A stretch of DNA of 34,064 nt from positions 1 through 34,064 of the forward strand of contig NYZC01000019.1 in NCBI GenBank assembly GCA_002686995.1, read 5' to 3'. This DNA is from Phycisphaeraceae bacterium (GTDB lineage Bacteria > Planctomycetota > Phycisphaerae > Phycisphaerales > Phycisphaeraceae). A program made the position numbers and the translations under genes. Below are positions 1 through 6,888 of this stretch, piece after piece (position 1 is the first letter of the stretch; every line of letters starts with the position of its first letter). The notes beneath the pieces were generated by a model. That model was not told where the DNA came from and made no database searches. It saw only the letters and a program-made list of their open reading frames with translations.

Positions 1-21
1 AGTCGAAAGTCGAAAGTCGAA
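1..21 (+). repeat. Heptad repeat AGTCGAA x3 at the window edge
   Basis: Three perfect tandem copies of AGTCGAA start at the first base, so the array may extend outside the window. It is the same family as the GTCGAAG/GTCCAAG heptads at 9251-9463 and faces the reverse-complement array at 66-100, giving an inverted pair about 45 bases apart. Confidence 0.85.
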
Positions 22-65
22 AGAACCTGACTCCGGCCGGCGCGGTGGGGCATCGACGGTTCCGC

Positions 66-100
66 CTTCGACCTTGGACCTTGGACCTTGGACCTTGGAC
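66..100 (-). repeat. Reverse-complement heptad array (CTTCGAC + 4x CTTGGAC)
   Basis: Five 7-bp units, CTTCGAC followed by four CTTGGAC, are the complement of the GTCGAAG/GTCCAAG family. The array lies downstream of the histidine kinase gene (149-1411, minus strand) and touches the hairpin at 100-122. Confidence 0.9.
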
Positions 101-122
101 TTCTCGTCGCCGTGACGAGAAG
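100..122 (-). terminator. Hairpin downstream of the histidine kinase gene
   Basis: CTTCTCGTC and GACGAGAAG form a perfect 9-bp stem with a 5-nt loop, 26 bases after the minus-strand stop codon at 149-151. No T-tract follows, so it could be a terminator without a U-run or simply part of the repeat cluster. The position is suggestive; the function is inferred. Confidence 0.4.
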
Positions 123-148
123 TTACGCCGAAAGAATCTAATGCGGCC

Positions 149-1411
149 CTAGGCTGCCGTTCGTGCCGCACCGTCATGATCGATCGGCAGACTGAGCGTG
201 AACGCGCTTCCCCCACCGGGTTCGCTCTCGACGGAAAGCGTGCCGCGCAGCAGGGAGGTCAGCTCGCGGCAGAGCGCCAGTCCGAGTCCCGTGCTGCCCT
301 CGCGGCGCACGCCGTCGACCTGGTGAAACTTCTCGAAGATCATCTCGTGCTGATCGGGCGAAATGCCGATGCCGGTGTCGCGCACGTCGAAGTGGATGTG
401 GCCGCCGTCGCGCCGGACGCGCAGGGTCACTTCGCCTTCGTCGGTGAACTTGATCGCGTTGCTCACGAGGTTGATCAGCACCTGCTTGATCCGGTCCGGA
501 TCCGACCTCATCACCGGAAGATCGTCGGCGCGCTCCAGCCTGATCGGCACGGGGTAGCGCTTCTGCGCCGCGACTGACTCCATGAGCCCGGCGACCTGCT
601 CGAACAGCTCGAACGGATCGAAAGCGCAGCTGCAGATCCGCATTTCACCCGCCTCGACCTTGGCGATGTCCAGCACGTCGTTGATCAGCGTGCGCAGGTG
701 CTGACCGGCGGCGCTGATGCGCTCGAGCCGATTCACCTGGTGATCCGACAGGGGATGCTTGTGCTGCCGTCCGAGCAGGCCGTCGGAGAAACCGATGATC
801 GCGTTGAGCGGCGTGCGCAGCTCGTGGTTCATGCCGGCGAGGAACTCGCTCTTGGCTCGGTTCGCGCTGACCGCGGCATCGGTAAGTTGCTGCTGCCGGG
901 CCGTCATGTCGTTCAACGCCACGATTCGTTTGCGCAGTTCGAGCTGCGAAATGACCTGCCGCGCGAGCATCTGCAGTGCCGTTGCCCGTCTGCCTTCGAG
1001 AACCCTCGATGTGCCGTCCATGACGCAGAGTGCTCCGAGGACATGTCCGTTCGGCGCGATCAGCGGCACCCCCGCATAGAAGCGGATCGCAGGGTGGTCG
1101 AGCACGAGAGGGTTGTCCGCAAACCGCTTGTCATGGCCCGCGTCGGATACGAAGAGAATCCGGTCGGACAGGATGGTATGGGCGCAGAACGCATCATCGC
1201 GCGGCGTCTCGTCGATGTCGATGCCGACCTTCGCCTTGAACCACTGTCGGTGCTCGTCGATCAGAGAGATGATCGCGATCGGCGTATCGCAGATCTGTGA
1301 TGCGAGAGAAACCAGGTCGTCGAACGCGCGCTCGGCCTCGGTGTCGAGAACGTCGTAGTCCCGAAGCGTCTGCAGACGCTCTGGCTCGTCGGGGGGTAAC
1401 GGAGCCTTCAT
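149..1411 (-). CDS. Soluble GAF-domain sensor histidine kinase
   Basis: A 420-aa sensor kinase that should autophosphorylate on His196 and pass phosphate to an unseen response regulator. Residues about 20-160 read as a GAF domain ([19 protein letters not shown] and a [18 protein letters not shown] core). A short helical linker then leads to the H-box with [15 protein letters not shown] (His196), the N-box [11 protein letters not shown] (Asn318), the G1 box DTGIGIS (Asp345) and the G2 box GSTGLGLAL. There is no signal peptide, membrane segment or receiver domain, so it is probably a cytosolic orphan kinase. The ATG is preceded by GGAGGA about 4 nt upstream, a strong Shine-Dalgarno. It is divergently oriented from the PilZ-J protein, with which it may share a promoter region. 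The signal sensed by the GAF domain cannot be read from the sequence. Confidence 0.93.
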   Translation of the reverse strand: MKAPLPPDEPERLQTLRDYDVLDTEAERAFDDLVSLASQICDTPIAIISLIDEHRQWFKAKVGIDIDETPRDDAFCAHTILSDRILFVSDAGHDKRFADNPLVLDHPAIRFYAGVPLIAPNGHVLGALCVMDGTSRVLEGRRATALQMLARQVISQLELRKRIVALNDMTARQQQLTDAAVSANRAKSEFLAGMNHELRTPLNAIIGFSDGLLGRQHKHPLSDHQVNRLERISAAGQHLRTLINDVLDIAKVEAGEMRICSCAFDPFELFEQVAGLMESVAAQKRYPVPIRLERADDLPVMRSDPDRIKQVLINLVSNAIKFTDEGEVTLRVRRDGGHIHFDVRDTGIGISPDQHEMIFEKFHQVDGVRREGSTGLGLALCRELTSLLRGTLSVESEPGGGSAFTLSLPIDHDGAARTAA

Positions 1412-1484
1412 GCCGTCCTCCAGGCGCGACCGCGAATCGCCACGCTTTCACGGACCCGGGTGAGGGGCCCTCGCGAGTATCGAC

Positions 1485-1500
1485 GTTCACCTGTGTGAAC
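1485..1500. promoter_or_regulatory. Palindrome GTTCAC-N4-GTGAAC in a divergent promoter region
   Basis: A perfect 6-bp inverted repeat with a 4-nt spacer lies in the 192-bp space between the divergent histidine kinase and PilZ-J genes. It resembles a dimeric-regulator operator. Its half-sites share TTCAC/GTGAA with the palindrome upstream of the TetR gene (5078-5093), but the spacing between them differs (N4 versus N6). A regulatory role is inferred only. Confidence 0.35.
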
Positions 1501-1603
1501 CTTAGAGTCTGGATCGACCGGTTCTGGCGATTATTCGATCCGCGCACGTCCGATATCACGGCGGCGCCTGAACTGAGGGGCCGGAACAGCCGATGACGCG
1601 ATC

Positions 1604-2254
1604 ATGGCACGGGAGAACGGCCGAAGCCGGCGTCGCCACGAGCGCATCAAGCCGGGCAAGTTTCTGAGTTGTCCGCTCGGGGAGCTGATGGACGTCTCCG
1701 TGTCCGGTCTGCGGCTGTCGTGCACGGGCAAGCCGCCGGTCGAGCCGAAGCAGCGCCTGAGCCTGACCATCAATTCCCAGTACCAGAAGATCAGCCTCGA
1801 GGGACAGGTCGTGCGCGTCGTGCGCAAGGGCTTTCGCCGATACGAGATCTCGATGCGGTTCGTCGACATGACGCCCCAGAAGGAGCAGGTCGTCGAGAAC
1901 CTGGCCCGGCACGGGTACTACGAGAGGCAGGCCCGGGGACCGAGGCCGGCGCAACCGGCCGGGGCGGCCGGGGACGCCGGCGCGTCAGCCGGCCAGGCGC
2001 GGTCCGCCGGCGCGAGCGAATCGTCCGCGAGCGTCGACACGACGATCGAGGATCCCTACTGGACCCTGGGCGTGCCGCGCGACGCGACGGACGAGGCGAT
2101 CAAGCAGGCGTACCGGGACATGGCGCGAAAATATCACCCGGACGTGTGCAAGGATGCCAACTCCAACCCGATGTTCAATCGCATTGGCGAGGCCTACGCG
2201 CTGCTCAAGGATCCGGACAAGCGCCGGACGTATGATCAGACGGTGCGCGGCTGA
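1604..2254 (+). CDS. PilZ domain-J domain (DnaJ-like) fusion protein
   Basis: A 216-aa protein joining two domains seldom seen together. Residues about 8-100 look like PilZ, the cyclic-di-GMP receptor domain: an arginine-rich RSRRRHER start, then DVSVSGLRL matching the [D/N]xSxxG motif, followed by beta-strands ending in the RFVDM region. An Ala/Gly/Ser-rich linker (about 110-145) leads to a J domain at about 148-214 with DPYWTLGVPRDATDEAIKQA, the HPD tripeptide in YHPDV that stimulates Hsp70 ATPase, and a final RRTYDQ helix. No membrane segment, G/F region or zinc finger is present, so this is a type III J protein. The obvious inference is that c-di-GMP controls recruitment of DnaK to a target. 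The ATG at 1604 lacks a clear Shine-Dalgarno. Confidence 0.88.
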   Translation: MARENGRSRRRHERIKPGKFLSCPLGELMDVSVSGLRLSCTGKPPVEPKQRLSLTINSQYQKISLEGQVVRVVRKGFRRYEISMRFVDMTPQKEQVVENLARHGYYERQARGPRPAQPAGAAGDAGASAGQARSAGASESSASVDTTIEDPYWTLGVPRDATDEAIKQAYRDMARKYHPDVCKDANSNPMFNRIGEAYALLKDPDKRRTYDQTVRG

Positions 2255-2294
2255 GCGAGATGGCCAATTGGCTCAATGACTCCGTCCCGGCCTC

Positions 2295-3395
2295 TCATCC
2301 GCGACCAAACGCCAAAACGGTGTCGCCGACGTACTCGACCTGCTCGTCGGTCATCTCCGGAAAGATGGGGATCGACAGCAGCCGGGTGCAGACGTGGTCG
2401 GTGACGGCCATGCTGCCGATGCGGTGCGGCACGTCGCGCAGCGCCGCCTGGCGGTGCCCCGGGATGCGGTAGTGGATGCCGGTGCCGATGCCGCGCTGCT
2501 CCAGGTGATCGCGCAGGGCGTCACGATTCGAGATCCGAATGGGATAGAGGTGATAGACGTGCCGGCAGCCGTCGTCGATGGTCGGCAGCTCCGCGACGTC
2601 GCGAAGTCGATCGTCGTATCGATTCGCGATCGCCAGACGCCGCTTGTTGTTCGACTCGAGGTGGGGCAGCTTGAGCCGGAGGATCACCGCCTGCATCTCG
2701 TCCAGCCGGTAGTTGTATCCGATGCGGGCGTGCTCGAACTTCGACACGTGTCCGTGATTGCGAATCTGCCCCATCGCCTCGGAAAGATCCGCCCGGTTCG
2801 TCGTGACGAAGCCGCCTTCGCCGAATCCGCCGAGATTCTTCGTGAAGTAGAAGCTGAAAGTGCCGACGTCCCCCATCGAACCGCAGCAGCGGCCCCGGTA
2901 TCGCGCGCCGTGGGCCTGCGCGCAGTCCTCGACGACGCGCAGGTCGCGGTCGGCGGCGATCTCGAGGATCGGATCCATGTCGGCGGGATGGCCGAACAGG
3001 TGCACGGGGACGATCGCCTTCGTCCGGTCGGAAAGGACGGCGGCGATCGCCTCGGGGTCGATCGTCAGCGTGTCGGGCGTGACGTCGACCATCACCGGCG
3101 TCGCGCCGACGTGCACGACGGCTTCGATCGTCGCGAAGAACGTCAGCGAAGGCACGATGACTTCGTCGCCGGGCCCGATGTCGAGCGCCCGAAAGGCCAG
3201 GGACAGCGCGTCGGTGCCGCTGGAGACGCCGAGGCCGTGCTCGACCTCGCAGTACGCGGCGAACTCCTGTTCGAGTCCACGCACGTTCGGGCCGAGGAAC
3301 AGCTGCATGTCGTCGAGCGTCTGCTCGAATCGACGGAACAGCTCTTCCCTGATGGGCGTCAGCGACGCTCGAAGATCGACGAGAGGCACCTTCAT
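2295..3395 (-). CDS. DegT/DnrJ/EryC1/StrS-family PLP aminotransferase
   Basis: A 366-aa fold-type-I PLP enzyme of the sugar aminotransferase family, which transaminates keto-sugar nucleotides for surface polysaccharide or glycosylation. Visible family features are the N-terminal MKVPLVDL, SSGTDALSLA for phosphate binding, DEVIVPSLTFFAT, VEDCAQAHGA, and the Schiff-base lysine in SFYFTKNLGGFGEGG (Lys186 from this start). The C-terminus has the typical YHLYPIR segment. An in-frame GTG nine bases upstream (3404) is possible, but the ATG gives the conserved family N-terminus; neither has a good Shine-Dalgarno. It lies 68 bp downstream of ispE on the same strand. The exact sugar substrate cannot be assigned, and no neighbouring glycan genes help. 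Confidence 0.9.
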   Translation of the reverse strand: MKVPLVDLRASLTPIREELFRRFEQTLDDMQLFLGPNVRGLEQEFAAYCEVEHGLGVSSGTDALSLAFRALDIGPGDEVIVPSLTFFATIEAVVHVGATPVMVDVTPDTLTIDPEAIAAVLSDRTKAIVPVHLFGHPADMDPILEIAADRDLRVVEDCAQAHGARYRGRCCGSMGDVGTFSFYFTKNLGGFGEGGFVTTNRADLSEAMGQIRNHGHVSKFEHARIGYNYRLDEMQAVILRLKLPHLESNNKRRLAIANRYDDRLRDVAELPTIDDGCRHVYHLYPIRISNRDALRDHLEQRGIGTGIHYRIPGHRQAALRDVPHRIGSMAVTDHVCTRLLSIPIFPEMTDEQVEYVGDTVLAFGRG

Positions 3396-3463
3396 GCGAG
3401 TCACGGGTCGCGCGTAGCGGGGCGTCCGGAGCCGGGAGTTTATAGGTCAGCCGGCAGATGGCA

Positions 3464-4354
3464 TCAAATAGTTCTGGTGACGATGGCCGCGTGGCCGGTG
3501 GCCTGGACCCGGCGTGCCAGGTTCGTGGCCGCCGATCCGGGCGCTGCGACCAGATACAGCGTCGAGCCGGAGCCGCTGACGTGAACCGGGTGGTCGAGAT
3601 CGGCCTCGAGACGCCGGCGCATGGCGGCCAGGCGCGCCTCGACCTGCTCCGCCGCCGGCCCCAGGTCGTTGAACGGGTCGGTCGGATCGAGCGCCGGTTT
3701 CGCCGCGAGCGCGCGGACGCGCGCTTCGTCGACCTCGGCGCGCTCGTGGATCACGTCGAACGCCTCGTAGACGCTTTTCGTCGAGCAGGCGAACGGGGGA
3801 AAGATCAGCACCAGGTGAATCGGCTCGCGGGCGGGCAGGGGGTGCACCGTCTGCCCGACATCGGTCACGACGGCGGCGGCCGCCCCGAGGACGGCGCGGG
3901 TCAGGAACGCGACATCGCTTCCCAGTTCGGATGAAAGCGCGACGAGATCCTCCGGGTCGATCCGCGTGCCGTGAAGCCGGTTCAGTCCGACGAGCATGGC
4001 GGCGGCATTGCTCGATCCGCCGCCGAGTCCCGAGCCGGGAGGAATCCGCTTGCGAATCTGCGCGACGACCGGAAGGTCGCTTCCCGTTCGATCCGACAGC
4101 AGCGAGCGGGCGCGGAACGCCAGGTCGTCCTCGAGCGGCCAGTTGACCCGGGCGCCGACCGGATCGTTCTTGAACGCGATGTCGAAGCGGGTCCGGCCGT
4201 CGTCGGGCAGGGACAGCCGCAGCACGTCACCGAATGCGAGGGCCACCATCCAGCTTGCGATGGGATGCAGGCCGTCGTCGTTGACCGCGCCCACCGACAG
4301 CGCAAGGTTCAGCTTGGCCGGACACGTCAGCTCACAGGCTTGCTCACCGGGCAT
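3464..4354 (-). CDS. ispE: 4-diphosphocytidyl-2-C-methyl-D-erythritol kinase
   Basis: A 296-aa GHMP kinase of the MEP isoprenoid pathway, phosphorylating CDP-methylerythritol at the 2-hydroxyl. It begins with CPAKLNLALSV (the family PAK.NL motif), has DDGLHPIASWM in place of the usual DGYHxL, the ATP-binding glycine-rich PPGSGLGGGSSNAAAML, and the C-terminal SGSGSTLYLV motif. The open frame continues upstream to 4600, but that part overlaps the TetR gene and is arginine-rich low-complexity translation, so the ATG at 4354 is the supported start. It begins 19 bp after the tetR stop, suggesting co-transcription. No strong Shine-Dalgarno is visible. Confidence 0.93.
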   Translation of the reverse strand: MPGEQACELTCPAKLNLALSVGAVNDDGLHPIASWMVALAFGDVLRLSLPDDGRTRFDIAFKNDPVGARVNWPLEDDLAFRARSLLSDRTGSDLPVVAQIRKRIPPGSGLGGGSSNAAAMLVGLNRLHGTRIDPEDLVALSSELGSDVAFLTRAVLGAAAAVVTDVGQTVHPLPAREPIHLVLIFPPFACSTKSVYEAFDVIHERAEVDEARVRALAAKPALDPTDPFNDLGPAAEQVEARLAAMRRRLEADLDHPVHVSGSGSTLYLVAAPGSAATNLARRVQATGHAAIVTRTI

Positions 4355-4373
4355 CGGATGCTTCAGCGGGCCC

Positions 4374-5045
4374 CTACAGCAGGCAGACGTCCTCCGTCGA
4401 TTCGACGGCAGCGTCGCGCTTGGGGGCGGCGGGGGGATTGTCCCCCAATTGCGGCAGTGCTGCGCTGCCGTCGCTCGGCGCCGCGTGGTCCGGAGTGGAT
4501 TGCGGCGGCAGCGGAGTGAGGTCGGCGACACGAGGGCCCGGCGGCGGGGCCTGGACCTCGGAGCCGGTGTGGAGATCGATGCCGGCGAGGATGCCGGCAT
4601 GGAGCTGCGCCCATTGCTGCCGCGCCCGGTCCGCGCCGATCCGCGCCGACCAGGCCCGGATGATCCGCGTCACCATGGCGGGCAGCGGGGCGATGCCCGA
4701 GTCGGCGGGAGACTCGACGACGCAGGCGAGCCAGAACATCAGTCGGTACATCTGGGGCGCCGCTTCGGCCTGCCGGCGATAGAGCGCCTTGCAGGCGTCG
4801 ACGGTACGGCCCAGATCGGCGGCGCGCGCTGTCGGCTCGAGCACCTGCTGCGTCATTTCGTAGAGCAGCTCGCGCTTGTCACGGAAGTACCTGTAGATGG
4901 TGCCGACGGCGCACTCGAGCTCACTCGCGATCCGACGAATCGTCGTCGCGTCGTATCCCCATCTGAGAAAACATGTCGCGGTGGCTTCGAGGATCTGCGC
5001 CCGGCTCAACTGGCCTTGCGTTGGGGTCATGGGCTTTCCGTCCAT
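4374..5045 (-). CDS. TetR-family transcriptional regulator
   Basis: A 223-aa repressor-type regulator. The N-terminal helix-turn-helix is clear: RAQILEATATCFLRWGYDATTIRRIASELECAVGTIYRYFRDKRELL. The ligand-binding C-terminal half is unremarkable until about residue 175, after which a Pro/Ala-rich tail of about 45 residues looks disordered. An alternative ATG at 5030 (residue 6) has a weak GGAAA upstream. The gene is first in a likely tetR-ispE-degT transcription unit and has inverted repeats directly upstream (5054-5093), so autoregulation is plausible. The ligand is unknown. Confidence 0.88.
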   Translation of the reverse strand: MDGKPMTPTQGQLSRAQILEATATCFLRWGYDATTIRRIASELECAVGTIYRYFRDKRELLYEMTQQVLEPTARAADLGRTVDACKALYRRQAEAAPQMYRLMFWLACVVESPADSGIAPLPAMVTRIIRAWSARIGADRARQQWAQLHAGILAGIDLHTGSEVQAPPPGPRVADLTPLPPQSTPDHAAPSDGSAALPQLGDNPPAAPKRDAAVESTEDVCLL

Positions 5046-5053
5046 GGAAACTC

Positions 5054-5093
5054 TGAATCTCGGGGCACGGGTTCAGATTCACATCCTTGTGAA
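5054..5093. promoter_or_regulatory. Inverted repeats upstream of tetR (candidate operator)
   Basis: Two overlapping inverted repeats lie 9-48 bases upstream of the tetR start: TGAATCT (5054-5060) with AGATTCA (5075-5081), and TTCACA-TCCT-TGTGAA (5078-5093), which is followed by a further direct GTGAAC. Such nested dyads next to a TetR gene are typical of operators. Binding by the adjacent TetR is inferred. Confidence 0.45.
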
Positions 5094-5150
5094 CGTGAAC
5101 AGTGTGTCGGTTGCGCGGTTGATTGTCAAGGACGGCCTCGGAGGAGGGAG

Positions 5151-5355
5151 TAGGGTATAGGGTGTGGGTATGGGGTATGCGGGACGAGGTTGGTGCCGAT
5201 CGTGTGCCGCCATGGCATTCGGCCCGCGGGCTTACGTCGCGCGGTACGTCGTCGGTTGGCGAACCGTGGACGTGATCCAGGCGTGAGCCCACGGGTCTGA
5301 CGTGAGGCGCGTTCGACCCGCGCGGCGCCGTCCCCACACCCCAGCCCCTAGCCCC
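5151..5355 (+). repeat. ~205-bp interspersed palindromic repeat, copy A
   Basis: The ends are GGGTATGGGG/CCCCACACCCC-type low-complexity inverted repeats. The core shares long near-identical stretches with the reverse complement of copy B at 5997-6209, including GACGAGGTTGGTGCCGATCG and GTCGGTTGGCGAACCGTGG. Inside, GGCCCGCGGGCTTACG (5221-5236) pairs imperfectly with CGTGAGCCCACGGGTC (5282-5297), giving a long stem. The element runs into the pcm stop codon (5348-5350) and, with the tetR palindromes, fills the 302-bp gap between pcm and tetR. No gene is seen in it. Confidence 0.9.
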
Positions 5356-5992
5356 TCCATCCGTCTTCGCCCGTCAGCGGCACGAAGCGGCAAGCGGTGC
5401 GCCGCTGCATCGACCATTCTCCTCCGTTCAGTTCGAAGACGTGCAGGCGCTGAAGATCACGGGCTCCGATCGGAATCACACAGCGTCCAGGATCCGCAAG
5501 CTGATGCCGCAGGGCGTCGGGCATGTGCGGTGCCGCGGCGGTGACAATGATGCGATCGAAGGGCCCCGCGTCCACGTGGCCTAGCGTGCCGTCGCCAGGG
5601 ACGACGGTCACGTTCGACACGCCGAGGACAGTCAGGCGGCGCTCTGCTGATCGGGCGAGACCGGGACGCAACTCGACCGTGGTGACCCTGGCCCCGAGGT
5701 ACGCGAGCACGGCCGCCTGGTATCCGCTGCCCGTGCCGATCTCAAGCACGTGATGGCCAGATCGAATTTGCGCCATCTCCGTCATCAGCGCGACGATATA
5801 GGGCTGGCTGATCGTCTGGCCGTCGCTGGTCGGCAGCGCGCGGTCGTCGTAGGCCTGGCGGCGATGGCCCTCGGGCACGAACTCGTGGCGAGCAACGTGG
5901 CACATCGCGTCGAGTACGGCTTCATCGCGCATGCCGCGACCTCGAAGCTGCTGCTCGACCATCCTCCGGGCTTCAGCACACCGATCCGACAT
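5348..5992 (-). CDS. pcm: Protein-L-isoaspartate O-methyltransferase
   Basis: A 214-aa cytosolic repair enzyme that methylates isoaspartyl residues with S-adenosylmethionine. The PCMT order is intact: HEFVPEGHRRQAYDDRALPTSDGQTISQPYIVA near residues 36-67, the SAM motif VLEIGTGSGYQAAVLA (about 82-97), VTTVEL, VVPGDGTLG, and DRIIVTAAAPHMPDALRHQL. Length matches the family. Its stop codon lies inside repeat copy A and its start abuts copy B, so the gene is bracketed by inverted repeats. No Shine-Dalgarno precedes the ATG, which sits close to the repeat end. Confidence 0.95.
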   Translation of the reverse strand: MSDRCAEARRMVEQQLRGRGMRDEAVLDAMCHVARHEFVPEGHRRQAYDDRALPTSDGQTISQPYIVALMTEMAQIRSGHHVLEIGTGSGYQAAVLAYLGARVTTVELRPGLARSAERRLTVLGVSNVTVVPGDGTLGHVDAGPFDRIIVTAAAPHMPDALRHQLADPGRCVIPIGARDLQRLHVFELNGGEWSMQRRTACRFVPLTGEDGWRG

Positions 5993-5996
5993 GGCT

Positions 5997-6209
5997 GGGT
6001 ATAGGGTATGAGGTATGGGTATGGGGTATGCGGACGGCGCCGCGCGGGTCGGACGCGCCGCACATCAGACCCGTGGGCTTACACCGGCTTACACCCACGG
6101 TTCGCCAACCGACGGCGTACCGCGCGGCGTAAGCCCGCGGGTCGAATGCCATGGCGGCCACGATCGGCACCAACCTCGTCCCCCACACCCCATACCCCAT
6201 ACCCTAGAC
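5997..6209 (-). repeat. ~205-bp interspersed palindromic repeat, copy B (inverted)
   Basis: This is the inverted counterpart of copy A across pcm. Its ends are runs of GGGTATG units and their complement (CATACCCCATACCC). An internal stem joins GACCCGTGGGCTTAC (6068-6082) and GTAAGCCCGCGGGTC (6129-6143), with one mismatch in 15. It exactly fills the gap between the pcm start and the pgsA stop codon (6204-6206), the latter being part of the repeat sequence. Confidence 0.9.
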
Positions 6210-6848
6210 TCCAGAACCTTTCGCCGCGCGAATCGCGCCCGTCACGTACGGCACCCCGCTCGCCACCGTTGCAATCACGGTGGCATAGACAAGCACGTCA
6301 CGTCCGATCGCCAGGCCGCTGCGCCCGTCGACGTGCGGATCGAACGCCACGATGACAATGACGATCGGCACGCAGATGAGCTGAAGCGTCGTCTTGAGCT
6401 TGCCCCAGATGTTCGCCCCGAAGCGAATCCCGCGCTCCTCGAGCTCGGCCCGGATCGCCGTGACCAGCAGCTCACGCGCGAGCATCGTCGCCACCATCCA
6501 CGGATAGACGCCGCTCGCCGTGACGACGTGCTCGGCCGAGCGCGGATCGGCGAATCGGGGACCGGCGAGGTAGATGAAGGCGCCCAGCACGAGCACCTTG
6601 TCGCAGAACGGGTCCATGATGCGCCCGAACGCGGTCTCCACCTGCCATCGCCGCGCGAGAAAGCCGTCCAGCCAGTCCGTCAGCGCCGCGAGGCCGAAGA
6701 CCGCGACCGCGCATGCGAGCGACACGCCCGGGCCCTCCGGATACTGATATGTATTCAGGACGACGAAGAAGACGCCGGCCAGCACCAAGCGAAACAGCGT
6801 CAGCGCGTTGGGCAGGTGGCGCAGTGCGGACAATCCAGGTCCCCGCAA
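6204..6848 (-). CDS. pgsA: CDP-diacylglycerol-glycerol-3-phosphate 3-phosphatidyltransferase
   Basis: A 214-aa integral membrane enzyme making phosphatidylglycerophosphate, the committed step to phosphatidylglycerol. The complete CDP-alcohol phosphotransferase signature D-x2-DG-x2-AR-x8-G-x3-D-x3-D is visible as DWLDGFLARR ... FGRIMDPFCD at about residues 58-83. Hydrophobic segments follow the family pattern (LVLAGVFFVVL, VSLACAVAVFGLAAL, VLVLGAFIYLAG, LICVPIVIVIVAF, VYATVIATVASGV). The start is TTG: no ATG or GTG is available before an upstream in-frame stop, and a second TTG five codons later is an alternative. The gene follows S1 by about 40 bp and ends inside repeat copy B. A related CDP-alcohol transferase such as PssA is less likely from length and context. 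Confidence 0.9.
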   Translation of the reverse strand: MRGPGLSALRHLPNALTLFRLVLAGVFFVVLNTYQYPEGPGVSLACAVAVFGLAALTDWLDGFLARRWQVETAFGRIMDPFCDKVLVLGAFIYLAGPRFADPRSAEHVVTASGVYPWMVATMLARELLVTAIRAELEERGIRFGANIWGKLKTTLQLICVPIVIVIVAFDPHVDGRSGLAIGRDVLVYATVIATVASGVPYVTGAIRAAKGSGV

Positions 6849-6888
6849 CTCGGTCCGGTTCGGAGGTTCTGACTTCTGATCCCGCGAT

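Noticed and set aside
4355..4600. 82-residue N-terminal extension of IspE
   Set aside because: It overlaps tetR and is arginine-rich shadow translation; IspE homologues begin at the CPAKLNL region.
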